DNA of 61,673 nt from assembly GCA_023475165.1 (NCBI GenBank), contig JAMCWA010000091.1:1-61673 (forward strand), written 5' to 3'. The first letter of the stretch is position 1. Each line of letters begins with the position of its first letter. The notes below the pieces were generated by a model that searched no databases, was not told the origin of the DNA, and saw nothing but the letters and a program-made list of their open reading frames with translations. Origin of the DNA: Bacillota bacterium. Its GTDB lineage: Bacteria; Bacillota; Sulfobacillia; JAMCWA01. Below are positions 7,996 to 16,836 of the stretch, one piece after another. A program made the translations under genes and the position numbers.

Positions 7996-8997
7996 GTGGA
8001 AAAGGTATTTAAGGCCCTCAACGTACACCGACATAACCTGCTTTCTTTGGAAAACGTCGTGGGAGTGGGGGTCGGATATAAAGAGACCGGCGGAAAGAAA
8101 ACGGAACAGCTGGCGGTGACGGTCCTGGTCAAAAAAAAGGTGGCACCGCAGCGTCTGAATAGCACTCACTGTGTCCCCCAAATGCTAAGTGGTACTGTCA
8201 CTGATGTAATCGAGATCGGGGAGGTCACTCTTCTCAGCCGGCTCGACCGCCTTCGACCAGCCCAGCCCGGGATGAGCATTGGGCACTACCGGATCACGGC
8301 GGGAACCTTTGGGGCAGTGGTTAAGGACAAGAAGACAGGTCAACCTTTGATTCTTTCCAACAATCATGTCCTGGCCAATATCACCAACGGCAAAGACGGA
8401 CGCGCCCAAATCGGGGATCCGGTTTACCAGCCCGGTAAATACGACGGCGGCACCAGTGAGGATACCATTGCTCGTCTGGAGAGGTTTGTGCCAATTTACC
8501 ACGATTGGAGCCCTATTACTTGTGCTTATGCTCAAGCGGTAGAGAGGTCTTTTAACTTTTGGTTGAGAAAAATAAAACCCGATTACGAGATTCGTTTTTT
8601 CAAGAAGGCCGATGCAGAAAATCTGGTGGACGCGGCAGTAGCCCGTCCTACAGATGGCGCCTCGATCAGTGAGGAGATAATGGAATTGGGGCGCGTGCAG
8701 GGGATAACCGAGCCCCAGGTGGGGATGAAAGTACTCAAGAGCGGCCGCACTTCCGGGGTGACCAGTGGCGAAATCCGCGTCCTCAAGGCCTCCATCAAGG
8801 TCCTCATGGGGGATGTGGGCTTTGCCCTCTTCAGTGATCAGTTTGTCACCAGCCCCATGGGGCAACCAGGCGACAGCGGGTCCTTGGTCTTGACGGAGGA
8901 TATGAAGGCTGTTGGTCTTCTGGCGGCCGGCTCGGACAGTGCCACCATCTGCGGCAGGATCCAAAACGTCCTTGATCTTCTGAGGATTTCTTTGTAG
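7996..8997 (+). CDS. Trypsin-like serine protease, cytoplasmic
   Basis: 333 residues, chymotrypsin fold. The catalytic triad can be placed: His124 in LSNNHVLAN, Asp212 in VDAAVA and Ser294 in QPGDSGSLVL. There is no signal peptide or membrane segment, so it is predicted to be intracellular, which is unusual for an S1-fold enzyme. The N-terminal 100 residues (with VVGVGVGYKE) form a separate domain preceding the protease core. The GTG start has GGGAGGGAG just upstream. A family B repeat follows its stop, then the cyanophycin genes. The substrate is unknown. Confidence 0.8.
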   Translation: MEKVFKALNVHRHNLLSLENVVGVGVGYKETGGKKTEQLAVTVLVKKKVAPQRLNSTHCVPQMLSGTVTDVIEIGEVTLLSRLDRLRPAQPGMSIGHYRITAGTFGAVVKDKKTGQPLILSNNHVLANITNGKDGRAQIGDPVYQPGKYDGGTSEDTIARLERFVPIYHDWSPITCAYAQAVERSFNFWLRKIKPDYEIRFFKKADAENLVDAAVARPTDGASISEEIMELGRVQGITEPQVGMKVLKSGRTSGVTSGEIRVLKASIKVLMGDVGFALFSDQFVTSPMGQPGDSGSLVLTEDMKAVGLLAAGSDSATICGRIQNVLDLLRISL

Positions 8998-9119
8998 ATT
9001 CCCATGCCGCCTTCGGCGGCACCATAAAGTAATGAAACAGCAGCAGGGTGGCGACGGGCGGGCGGATGGCGGCGGAGCGCTTTCACCGAGCCGGGCACCG
9101 CATCCGGCGAAGGTAGTTC
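8998..9119 (+). repeat. Family B element, left two thirds
   Basis: Begins GATTCCCATGCCGCC at the protease stop, with hairpin GCCGCC-TTC-GGCGGC, ACCATAAAGTAATGAA and GGTGGCGACGGGCGGGCGG. It then continues with GCCGGGCACCGCATCCGG, a block shared with the complete copy at 42943-43252. Confidence 0.75.
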
Positions 9120-9132
9120 CACGATGAGTTTG

Positions 9133-9177
9133 AACACACCGGCCACATCATCAGTTCTGGCCGGTGTGTTATTTTTT
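9133..9177 (+). terminator. Strong intrinsic terminator upstream of cphB
   Basis: A 13-bp perfect stem, AACACACCGGCCA (9133-9145) / TGGCCGGTGTGTT (9158-9170), followed by ATTTTTTG. It would end transcription from the protease gene, and it shows that the in-frame stretch before 9244 is not part of cphB. Confidence 0.88.
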
Positions 9178-9243
9178 GTCCAAATTAAGGCAACACTATA
9201 TAAGGGCAGGAGTGAAAGTAGAAGGCTGGAAAGGAGACCAGGC

Positions 9244-10053
9244 TTGGGGGACAAGGTGCGCGGGACCCTGGTGATTATAGGCGGAGGGGAGGATAAGGAC
9301 GGGGAAAGGACCGTCCTACGTGAGTTTCTACGATTCTCCGGAAGCGAGGGGGCTCAGGTGGTAATTGTCACCGCCGCCGCTGCCAGGCAAAGGGAAACGG
9401 GGGCCCTTTACCGGAGGATATTTCTGGAGTTGGGGGCGAAGGGAGTTTCCCTCCTGAACGTCGATGAGCGCGAAGAGGCTTTTCGCTCAGAGAACCTGCG
9501 CCTGCTCGAGGAGGCCACCGCGATTTTCTTTACCGGGGGGGATCAGCTCCGGATTACCAGTCTGCTCGGGGGAACACCCCTCTATCGCGCTCTGCAAGAG
9601 GCCTACGAGGCCGGAGTGGTGATTGCCGGGACCAGTGCGGGGGCCTCAGCCATGAGCGATACGATGATCATCTCTGGCGGTGGCGACGACTCCCCGAAGA
9701 AAAACACGGTCCAGATGGCGCCTGGAATGGGTTTGCTGGAAGAGGTGGTCATCGACCAGCACTTTGCCCAGCGCGGCCGAATCGGGCGGCTTCTTTCGGC
9801 TGTGGCCCAAAATCCCTACTTCTTGGGGGTGGGCATTGACGAGGATACCGCCATCCTGGTCGATCGGGACGCTCGGTTTCGCGTTATCGGCAGCCAGACG
9901 GTGACGGTGGTCGACGCCCGGAACGTCCAGCACACCAACGCCTCCGAGCAGGAACCGGACCGACCTCTGGCCTTAACGGGTGTCCTCATCCACATCCTTC
10001 CCTCCGGTTATGGCTTTGATCTGAAAGAACGCCGGCCGGTGTTACCAGGCTGA
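9244..10053 (+). CDS. cphB: Cyanophycinase
   Basis: About 269 residues. Serine-type exopeptidase that releases beta-Asp-Arg dipeptides from cyanophycin. The peptidase S51 layout is visible: GTLVIIGGGEDK at the N-terminus, FFTGGDQLRI (about 95-104) and the nucleophile Ser131 in GTSAGASAMS, followed by VIDQHFAQRGR. The TTG start at 9244 has AAGGAG seven bases upstream; the frame is open further, but that part contains a terminator. It is followed 89 bp later by cphA, the standard bacterial cphB-cphA pairing. Confidence 0.9.
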   Translation: MGDKVRGTLVIIGGGEDKDGERTVLREFLRFSGSEGAQVVIVTAAAARQRETGALYRRIFLELGAKGVSLLNVDEREEAFRSENLRLLEEATAIFFTGGDQLRITSLLGGTPLYRALQEAYEAGVVIAGTSAGASAMSDTMIISGGGDDSPKKNTVQMAPGMGLLEEVVIDQHFAQRGRIGRLLSAVAQNPYFLGVGIDEDTAILVDRDARFRVIGSQTVTVVDARNVQHTNASEQEPDRPLALTGVLIHILPSGYGFDLKERRPVLPG

Positions 10054-10142
10054 ACCAATCCCGCAATTGCTCGTATAGGCCTCTGGTTAATAGGGAAAAA
10101 ATAAGAAACGTGTCTGGGAACTCCTGGTTAGGGGGCCGTGGC

Positions 10143-12800
10143 ATGCAGATAGAGAAGATCCGGGTGATGGAAGGTCGGAACATCTATAGTCATTACCCGG
10201 TCATAGAACTTCACGTCAATCTGGAGGATATGGGGGACCGCACCACCAATAGCCGCCCGGAATTCACCTCCAGGTTGCTCGAGATCTTGCCGGGACTGCG
10301 GGAGCATTACTGTTCGCGAGGTCGTCCGGGCGGCTTCACCGAACGCTTGCGGGAGGGGACCCTTTTCGGCCACGTCATTGAGCATGTAGCCCTGGAGCTA
10401 CAGGCGGCGGCGGGGGCAGACGTGGTCTACGGCAAGACCCGCGCCACCGATTCGCCCGGGATCTACCGGGTGGTCTATGAGTTTACCGTCCGGGAGGCGG
10501 GAATTCTGGCCGGGCAGCAGGCTATCAAGCTGGTGCAGACCCTGCTGGATGGTCGTGATTTCGATGTTCAGACCATTCTCCAGAAACTAAAAGAGAGCAT
10601 TATCCAAAAGACCTTGGGTCCCAGTACCGCAGCCATTGTGGCGGCGGCGACCGGGAGGGGGATTCCCCACTTGCGTCTTTCCGACGAAAGCCTGGTCCAA
10701 TTGGGGTATGGCTGTCAGCAGCGACGAATCCAGGCTTCCATTACCAGCCAGACGGGGGTCATTGGGGTCGACATTGCCTCGGACAAGGCCCTGGCCAAGC
10801 GGCTCTTAGCCGAGGCCGGTTTACCGGTGCCACGAGGTGGGGTGGCCACTAACGAGGAAGAGGCCTTGGAGGTTGCTGAGGAGATCGGCTATCCGGTGGT
10901 GGTGAAGCCCTATAATGGGAACCAGGGCAAGGGGGTGTCTCTCAACCTGAAGACTCCCCCCGAGGTTAGGGAGGCCTTCAAGCTGGCCCGGACCTATTCC
11001 CACCAGGTGATTGTGGAGAAGTATATTTTCGGTCGCCACTATCGCCTGCTGGTAGTGGGGGGCCGGGTGGTGGCGGCCTCGGAGCGGATCCCGGCCCGGG
11101 TGGTGGGGGATGGCGTGAGCACCATCCAGAGATTGGTGGAAATGGTCAACGCCGACCCCAGGCGGGGGGAGGGGCACGAGAAACCGTTGACCAGGATCAA
11201 GATTGACCCCATCGTCCTCATGGTTTTGGCCAGGCAGGGACGCCGTCTGACCGACGTGGTGGGGGAGGGCGAAATCGTTTACCTGAGAGAGAACGCCAAT
11301 CTGAGCACAGGTGGAACGGCCATCGACGTTACGGAGGAGGTCCATCCGGAAAATGCCGAGTGGGCCAGGCGAGCGGCCGAGACCATTGGCCTGGACGTCG
11401 CCGGGGTCGATCTGGTCGTACCCCATATCGCCATTCCCGGCGGCGACGCGGGGGGAGCCACCATCGAGGTGAATGCCGCCCCCGGCTTACGCATGCACCT
11501 ATATCCAACCAGGGGGCAGGCGCGACCGGTAGCGGAGGCCATCGTTGACCATCTCTTTCCACCGGGGTCCAGTGGAAGGGTCCCCCTGGTGGCTGTTACT
11601 GGAACCAATGGCAAGACCACCACGGTCCGAATGGTTGGCCGCATCTTGCAACAGGCGGGACTGGCGGTAGGAATGACCACTACCGAAGGGGTCTTCCTTG
11701 GTCAGGAAAGGCTCATGTCCGGTGATACCACTGGCCCGCAAAGTGCACGGCTTCTTCTCACCCATCCCCGAGTGCAGGCAGCGGTCCTCGAGACGGCGCG
11801 CGGGGGTCTTTTGCGGGGCGGACTGGCCTTTGACTGCTGCGATGTCGGGGTTCTTCTGAATGTCTCTGAGGATCACCTGGGGCAGGATGGGGTACAAGAT
11901 CTGGAGGACCTGGTCCTGATCAAGTCGCTGGTATTGGAGGCCGTCGCCCCCCAGGGGCGAGCTGTGCTCAACGCCGATGACCCCAATACCACTCTGGCGG
12001 TACCGCGGGTCAGAGTCCCGATCGTCTATTTCTCCAGTGACCAACGGAACCTGGTCATTCACAAGCACCTGGCGGAAGGGGGAGAAGCGGTTTTCCTGCG
12101 CCGGGGGCAGATCGTGGTGTCCCGCGGGGGAGAGGAAACCAGGATCATCTCCGTCAATCAGATCCCGGCCACCCTCCGAGGTCTGGCGCGTTTCAATGTG
12201 GAAAACGCCCTGGCCGCGACGGCGGCGACTTGGGCCCTGGGCATTTCCCCTACGGTCATTGCTGACGGGCTGAGAGCTTTTGCCTCCAGCCCCACCGGCA
12301 ATCCCGGCCGGCTAAACCTGTGGGAACTGGCCGGCGTCAAGGTAATAGTGGACTACGCCCACAACCCGGCGGCCCTGGCGGCCTTCCTGCAAACGGCTCG
12401 TCGCTTGAAGCCCGCGCGGCTCATCGGAATCATCGCCTCACCCGGAGACAGGCGGGACGAGAGTATCATTCGCCTGGGGGAGGTGGCCGGACGCGGGTTT
12501 GACGTGGTGGTAATCAAAGAGGATGAAGACCGGCGGGGCCGTGCCGCCGGGGAAGTGGCTGAACTCCTGGCGCGAGGAGCCCTGGCCCACCTTCCGCCGG
12601 AACGGGTCAAGGTTATCCTTTCAGAACAGGCAGCCCTGAACTGGGCCATAGAACAGGCCCATTCCGGCGACATCGTGGCCATTTTTTACGAAAAATACGA
12701 AAGAATCCTGACTACTCTTCAGGGAATAGAGGCGGAGGGATTGGCGAAAAAGGAGGAACTGCCCCTTATGGCGGGGGCGGCTTCCAATACGCCAGGATAG
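10143..12800 (+). CDS. cphA: Cyanophycin synthetase
   Basis: 885 residues. ATP-dependent, non-ribosomal polymerisation of aspartate and arginine into cyanophycin, a nitrogen, carbon and energy store. Domain order: N-terminal domain (1-160), ATP-grasp (about 200-475, with VVVKPYNGNQGKGVSLNL and IEVNAAPGLRMHL) adding arginine or aspartate, then a Mur-ligase-like domain (about 480-870) with P-loop GTNGKTTT (487-494), LNVSEDHLG and VDYAHNP. ATG 10143 has TAGGGGG seven bases upstream and gives the normal length. No primer-degrading or second synthetase gene is nearby. Confidence 0.95.
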   Translation: MQIEKIRVMEGRNIYSHYPVIELHVNLEDMGDRTTNSRPEFTSRLLEILPGLREHYCSRGRPGGFTERLREGTLFGHVIEHVALELQAAAGADVVYGKTRATDSPGIYRVVYEFTVREAGILAGQQAIKLVQTLLDGRDFDVQTILQKLKESIIQKTLGPSTAAIVAAATGRGIPHLRLSDESLVQLGYGCQQRRIQASITSQTGVIGVDIASDKALAKRLLAEAGLPVPRGGVATNEEEALEVAEEIGYPVVVKPYNGNQGKGVSLNLKTPPEVREAFKLARTYSHQVIVEKYIFGRHYRLLVVGGRVVAASERIPARVVGDGVSTIQRLVEMVNADPRRGEGHEKPLTRIKIDPIVLMVLARQGRRLTDVVGEGEIVYLRENANLSTGGTAIDVTEEVHPENAEWARRAAETIGLDVAGVDLVVPHIAIPGGDAGGATIEVNAAPGLRMHLYPTRGQARPVAEAIVDHLFPPGSSGRVPLVAVTGTNGKTTTVRMVGRILQQAGLAVGMTTTEGVFLGQERLMSGDTTGPQSARLLLTHPRVQAAVLETARGGLLRGGLAFDCCDVGVLLNVSEDHLGQDGVQDLEDLVLIKSLVLEAVAPQGRAVLNADDPNTTLAVPRVRVPIVYFSSDQRNLVIHKHLAEGGEAVFLRRGQIVVSRGGEETRIISVNQIPATLRGLARFNVENALAATAATWALGISPTVIADGLRAFASSPTGNPGRLNLWELAGVKVIVDYAHNPAALAAFLQTARRLKPARLIGIIASPGDRRDESIIRLGEVAGRGFDVVVIKEDEDRRGRAAGEVAELLARGALAHLPPERVKVILSEQAALNWAIEQAHSGDIVAIFYEKYERILTTLQGIEAEGLAKKEELPLMAGAASNTPG

Positions 12801-12827
12801 CCGCCGGGCCGGAGGCTTGAATCCCAG

Positions 12828-12910
12828 GGGATTCCCACGCCGCCTTTTGGCGGCGCCAAAGAGTAATGAAACAGCAGCGGCGTCCTGGAAGTAGCTGTTT
12901 GTTTCAGGAT
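12828..12910 (+). repeat. Family B element, short internally deleted form
   Basis: Begins GATTCCCACGCCGCC, has GCCGCC-TTTT-GGCGGC and AGTAATGAAACAGCAG, then goes directly to GTCCTGGAAGTAGCTG and TTTGTTTCAGGATAG. It keeps both ends in about 80 bp and directly abuts the A element at 12906. Confidence 0.7.
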
Positions 12911-13205
12911 AGATCGCTGAAAAACACCCATCTGCGGTGTGGCGCAATCTGCAAGAAAGAACCTTCTTAATTAAGGGGCGTTACTATTGCCGATTGTCGC
13001 CCCTGCGGCTCCTCGCTCAACGTACCGCCCAATACGCCTCGCTTGGGAGCCTTGTCGCTCCTAGCATCGGGGCTGATTTGAGGTCTCGACCTTACGATTG
13101 GGCTAAAGCCGTCAGAAGAACGTTCCTTATCAAGCCTCTTAGAGACTATGGCGTCTTTTCCCGGGCGGATTAACCGCTCAAGACGCAGTTCGTCAGCAGT
13201 CTCCT
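12906..13205 (+). repeat. Family A element, long form
   Basis: Left end AGATCGCTGAAAAACACCC, right end CGCAGTTCGTCAGCAGTCTCCT. It contains the ACACC/GGTGT and CAATCTGC...CCGATTG hairpins, the TCGCTCAACGTACCGCCC block, and an extra segment AAAGCCGTCAGAAGAACG...GGCGTCTTTTC shared with the copy at 18303-18440. This defines a longer subfamily. Confidence 0.8.
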
Positions 13206-13420
13206 TGACCTGCGGCCGCTCCGCCGCCAACCGCCCACCTCCATCCATCCACTGTGATTCCTCTTGGTTTATCCCGAGTATCCAAAGTTGAAACGAAGTT
13301 GTCCTGCAGCAGGAGTTTTCCAGACCGCTGTAGAAGTTTTTCCTCAGTTGCTACTCAGTAGTGGTAGGACCCTCGTCGGTGAGAACCCTCGTTGCCCCGT
13401 GATTTAGGAGAAGATCATCA

Positions 13421-14419
13421 TTGGTGAGGCTTGTCATCCCGGCTCGGGCCAAGATTAATCTGACCCTGGAGGTGCTCTCCCTTCGCCGGGACGGATATCA
13501 TGAGATTAGAACCGTCCTGCAAGCCCTGGAATTGCATGACCGGGTGGTTCTGGAGAAGGCGGAGGGCATCCACGTCTTCTCTTCTCTTCCTGAAGTACCC
13601 TTGGGCGAGGCTAACCTGGCCTACCGGGCCGCTTTGGCCCTGCGGCAATACCGGGGCGGGGCTTCTGGGGCGGCCGCTTGTGGCTCCAGCATATTCATTG
13701 AAAAAAACATCCCCCTGGCTGCCGGGCTGGCGGGAGGGAGTGCCGACGCGGCCGCTACCCTGCGGGCTCTGAACGAACTGTGGGCCTTGGGGCTCAACCG
13801 CGGGGAATTGGCGGAGATTGGTGCCAGTCTGGGCTCCGATGTTCCTTTTTGCCTGGATGGGGTCACGGCCCTGGCCACGGGCCGCGGAGAAAAACTGGAA
13901 CCCCTTCCGCCGTTGCCGCCTCTCCACGTCGTCCTGGCCAAGCCGGAGTTTGGTGTTTCCACGGCCTGGGCCTACGCGGAGTATGACCGGAGCAAAGAAG
14001 ATAAGGCTGCCTCATCCGGGGCAGCTCCCGAAGGGCCAGACCGTGGAACGGCAGCTTCCGAGCCGGCAGTTCCCCGAACAACAGCCCACGAACAGGCAGC
14101 TCCGGGAACGGCAGCTCCTGGAAAAGAGGTTCCCTCGCTGGTCTTGTCCCGGGCCATCCAGGAGGGCGACGCCGTCCGCGTGGGACAGCTGTTACACAAC
14201 GATCTGGCTGGCGTGGTGAGCCGGGCTCATCCCATTATTGCAGATCTGAAAAAACACCTGAACGCCGCTGGGGCCCTTGGCGCCGAGATGAGCGGTAGCG
14301 GCCCGACGGTTTATGGGCTTTTTGGGGACGAAGGGACAGCCCTTCAGGCTGCTCAAAGGCTGCAAGGGTTGGTCCCCACTATTTTGGTGACACGGACCTG
14401 GCTGGGGGAGTGGCAGTAG
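13421..14419 (+). CDS. ispE: 4-diphosphocytidyl-2-C-methyl-D-erythritol kinase
   Basis: 332 residues. GHMP kinase of the MEP isoprenoid pathway, phosphorylating CDP-ME. Motifs: PARAKINLTLEV (7-18), the GHMP ATP loop PLAAGLAGGSADAA (98-111) and the C-terminal GAEMSGSGPTVYGLF. It is longer than usual (about 290) because of a low-complexity insert (about 192-240) encoded by six 15-bp units at 14045-14134. The start is TTG 13421 or GTG 13424 after TAGGAG. The neighbourhood (veg, ispE, nucleotidyltransferase, purR, glmU, prs) is the usual Firmicute order. Confidence 0.92.
   Translation: MVRLVIPARAKINLTLEVLSLRRDGYHEIRTVLQALELHDRVVLEKAEGIHVFSSLPEVPLGEANLAYRAALALRQYRGGASGAAACGSSIFIEKNIPLAAGLAGGSADAAATLRALNELWALGLNRGELAEIGASLGSDVPFCLDGVTALATGRGEKLEPLPPLPPLHVVLAKPEFGVSTAWAYAEYDRSKEDKAASSGAAPEGPDRGTAASEPAVPRTTAHEQAAPGTAAPGKEVPSLVLSRAIQEGDAVRVGQLLHNDLAGVVSRAHPIIADLKKHLNAAGALGAEMSGSGPTVYGLFGDEGTALQAAQRLQGLVPTILVTRTWLGEWQ
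14045..14134 (+). repeat. 15-bp minisatellite inside ispE
   Basis: Six in-frame 15-bp units, starting at 14045, 14060, 14075, 14090, 14105 and 14120, built around GGAACGGCAGCTCCG. They encode the pentapeptides GTAAS, EPAVP, RTTAH, EQAAP, GTAAP and GKEVP. The array lies in a surface insert of IspE. Confidence 0.85.
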
Positions 14420-14442
14420 ACGGCACTTTCCCGTAGAAGTCA

Positions 14443-14480
14443 GGGAGATTACCGACGAACTGCAGTATCAGCGGTCTCCC
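14443..14480. repeat. Collapsed family A element (38 bp)
   Basis: GGGAGATTACCGACGAACTG is joined directly to TATCAGCGGTCTCCC, that is, both A termini without the interior. It is one of three such 37-38-bp derivatives, the others being at 22464 and 45106. Confidence 0.6.
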
Positions 14481-14481
14481 G

Positions 14482-14721
14482 GAAGAGAGTGCTGACGAAC
14501 TGCGTTTTGAGTGGTTTACCCGACAGTGGAACCGCGAGGGCGAGACCCCAAAGCAGCCCAGATGCTAGGAGCGGCAAGGCTCCGAGGCGAGGTGTACTAG
14601 GTGGTAGGTTGAGCGAGGAGCCGTGGGAGCGACAATCGGCAATAGTAACGCCCCTTTAATAAGAAGGTCCTTTCTTACAGATTGTGCCACACCGCAGATG
14701 GGGGTTTTTCAGCGGTCTCCT
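14482..14721 (-). repeat. Family A element, complete (240 bp)
   Basis: Minus orientation: the right end GTGCTGACGAACTGCGTTTTG is at 14489-14509, and the left end TTTTTCAGCGGTCTCCT at 14705-14721. It carries all the internal hairpin blocks, including GACAATCGGC...GCAGATTG-type pairing and GGCTCC...GGAGCC. It lies between ispE and the next gene. Confidence 0.82.
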
Positions 14722-14775
14722 GGAAGGTCCTGCTTTGGAAAGGACCGGATAGTACCTGGAAAGAGGGAATACTTT

Positions 14776-15531
14776 ATGGTGAATGCTGTAGTTCTGGCCG
14801 GTCGAGCCAATGACGGTCGCCTGAAAGAGTATGGTCCGCCAGAAAGTGAGGCCTTGATTGACATCGCCGGGAAGCCGATGCTGCAATACGTATTGGACGC
14901 GCTACGGGGGTCCCGCGGAGTGGAAAGAATCATGGTTATCGGACCACCCCAGATTCTTTCGCAGGCGGTGAGTGCCCCCGGGGTGGAATTCTTGCCGGGA
15001 GGCGATTCCATTACCGACCACGTGCTCATTGCCAGCCGGCACCTGGCCCAGGACAAACCCATCCTGATCGTCACTTCTGACATCCCGCTGGTGACGACAG
15101 AAATGATCGACCGCTTCTTGGAGGCGGCCGGAGGGCTCGCGGCTGACTTTTGCTATCCCATTGCCCGTCGGCAAGACAACGAAGCCAGGTATCCCGGCGT
15201 CAAGCGGACCTATGTTTCCCTGCGCGATGGCACCTTTACCGGCGGCAACATCTTCCTGGTAAACCCGCCCGTCATCGAACGGGTGATCAAGAAGGCGGAG
15301 GAGTTCATACGCTACCGGAAAAGCCCGGTGAAGTTGGCTGGACTCCTGGGTTGGTCCTTTGTCCTGGGGCTGGCCCTGAAAAGGCTCAACATAAAACAAT
15401 TGGAGGCCAAGGTCTCGCGCCTCTTTAACGTTAAGGCTCGGGCCGTGCTCTGCCCGGACCCGGAGGTGGGACTGGATGTGGATAAGCCTAGTGACCTGGA
15501 ACTGGTACGAAGGGTACTAGGAGACCGCTGA
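14776..15531 (+). CDS. MobA-like NTP transferase family protein
   Basis: 251 residues with a GT-A nucleotidyltransferase fold: N-terminal NAVVLAGRANDGRLKEYG in place of the usual LAAG, then ALIDIAGKPMLQYVLDAL and the metal-binding TSDIPLVT. The reaction is not identified. It is conserved between ispE and purR in related clostridia (recalled knowledge). ATG 14776 has GAGGG eight bases upstream; the open frame before it is A-repeat sequence. The last four codons and the stop (CTA GGA GAC CGC TGA) are formed by the terminal repeat of the next A element. Confidence 0.78.
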   Translation: MVNAVVLAGRANDGRLKEYGPPESEALIDIAGKPMLQYVLDALRGSRGVERIMVIGPPQILSQAVSAPGVEFLPGGDSITDHVLIASRHLAQDKPILIVTSDIPLVTTEMIDRFLEAAGGLAADFCYPIARRQDNEARYPGVKRTYVSLRDGTFTGGNIFLVNPPVIERVIKKAEEFIRYRKSPVKLAGLLGWSFVLGLALKRLNIKQLEAKVSRLFNVKARAVLCPDPEVGLDVDKPSDLELVRRVLGDR

Positions 15532-15702
15532 AAAACCCCCATCTGCTGTGTCGCTCCGGCGGCTTTGTGCTCAGCGTATTTCTCTATACGCTTCCGCTCA
15601 AAGCCTTGTCGCTCCTTGCATCTGGGCATTTTTGAGCGGTCTCGCCCTGGCGGTATCTCGGGCGGGTTTACCACTGAAACCGCAGTTCGTCAGCAGTCTC
15701 CT
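15519..15702 (+). repeat. Family A element, shortened (184 bp)
   Basis: Left end AGGAGACCGCTGAAAAACC (flanked by CTA), right end CGCAGTTCGTCAGCAGTCTCCT followed by TAGG, so TA is present on both sides. It lacks the CAATCTGC hairpin. It overlaps the last four codons of the preceding gene and is joined head-to-tail to the next A copy. Confidence 0.82.
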
Positions 15703-15835
15703 AGGAGACCGCTGAAAAAGACCCATCTATGTGGCGCAATCCGCCGAAGAACTTTCACTAAGAATGGGACGTGACTGTGGCGGATTGTGGCGCAATTGCC
15801 CGGAGAAGTTCTTCGACTCAACGCGGGGCCGGATT
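15703..15835 (+). repeat. Family A element, variant left half
   Basis: AGGAGACCGCTGAAAAAG at 15703 follows directly on the previous copy. It continues with GTGGCGCAATCCGCCGAAG and a GGCGGATTGTGGCGCAATTG stretch. The same variant interior appears at 29416-29622. No right end is seen before purR. Confidence 0.7.
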
Positions 15836-15861
15836 TTGGCTCAATTGGGGGATAGGCAGGC

Positions 15862-16683
15862 ATGGCGGACAACAAAAGAAGTGAGCGTCTGGTGGCCATG
15901 ACAAAGACCCTCCTTGATCAGCCGGCCACCATCTTTTCTTTGGGACATTTCACCCAGACGTTGGGAGCAGCCAAATCCACCGTCAGTGAGGACTTAACCT
16001 ACTTGCGGGAGGTTTTCTCGGCCCTGGACCTGGGAAGGATCGAAACCTTTCCCGGGGTGGCTGGCGGTGTCAGATACCTTCCGCTCCTGAGCCAGGAGGG
16101 GATCCTTGCCCTCGTCGAGGAGCTTTGCCTTAAACTGAGATCACCGCAGCGGGTCCTTCCCGGCGGTTTTCTTTATATGACCGACATCATCTTTTCGCCC
16201 CAATGGTCGGCTCGCTTGGGGGATGTCTTTGCCTCCCTCTTTTATGAAAGGGCACCTGAGGCGGTGATCACGGTAGAAACCAAAGGGATTCCCCTGGCCC
16301 TGATGACCGCCCGGGCCCTCGGTCTACCCCTGGTCACAATCCGCCATGACAGCCGGGTAACGGAGGGGCCGGCGGTGAGTGTAACCTATCTTTCGGGGTC
16401 AGATCGGCGGATGAGCAATATGTCTCTTCCCCGGCGGGCCTTGCCTACAGGAGCCCGGGTCATCCTTATCGACGATTTTATGCGGGCCGGAGGAACGGTA
16501 CGCGGGATGATGGACCTTCTGGCAGAATTTCAGGCTCAGGTGGTGGGAACGGGGGTACTGGTGGAGACGGCCCGACCGGTGGAGAAGGTCGTCCAGGAGT
16601 ACATCTCCCTGGTGGTTCTGGAACAGGTGGATGAAGTTCAAAAAGAGGTCCTCCTGGCTCCGAACCCGCGTCTGGCGAAATAA
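15862..16683 (+). CDS. purR: Pur operon repressor
   Basis: 273 residues. PRPP-responsive repressor of purine genes. A winged-helix N-terminal domain (1-75, with TVSEDLTYLREVF) is followed by a phosphoribosyltransferase-like domain with the PRPP-binding loop VILIDDFMRAGGTVRGM at about 205-221. ATG 15862 follows GGGGG. Length and position before glmU match the B. subtilis order purR-yabJ-spoVG-glmU, but yabJ and spoVG are absent here. Confidence 0.93.
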   Translation: MADNKRSERLVAMTKTLLDQPATIFSLGHFTQTLGAAKSTVSEDLTYLREVFSALDLGRIETFPGVAGGVRYLPLLSQEGILALVEELCLKLRSPQRVLPGGFLYMTDIIFSPQWSARLGDVFASLFYERAPEAVITVETKGIPLALMTARALGLPLVTIRHDSRVTEGPAVSVTYLSGSDRRMSNMSLPRRALPTGARVILIDDFMRAGGTVRGMMDLLAEFQAQVVGTGVLVETARPVEKVVQEYISLVVLEQVDEVQKEVLLAPNPRLAK

Positions 16684-16772
16684 CTGATGGTTGTCTTGTT
16701 CGTTGAAGCCGTACCGTGAAACCACTAACAACAAAATTACGAAATAACTGACGAAATGGTTGTCTTGCTCGC
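16675..16772 (+). repeat. Imperfect direct repeat between purR and glmU
   Basis: GCGAAATAACTGATGGTTGT at the purR stop (from 16675) recurs from 16740 as ACGAAATAACTGACGAAATG then GTTGTCTTGCTCG. The second copy leads into the glmU promoter. Confidence 0.55.
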
Positions 16773-16792
16773 CGGAGATATTGTGTTACAAT
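16765..16792 (+). promoter_or_regulatory. Sigma-A-type promoter for glmU
   Basis: TTGCTC (16765-16770), a 16-bp spacer and TACAAT (16787-16792), about 45 bp before the glmU start. Confidence 0.5.
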
Positions 16793-16836
16793 TAGATTTT
16801 GGGACTGGACGCGGGATAAACTGAGGAGGCATCGAC

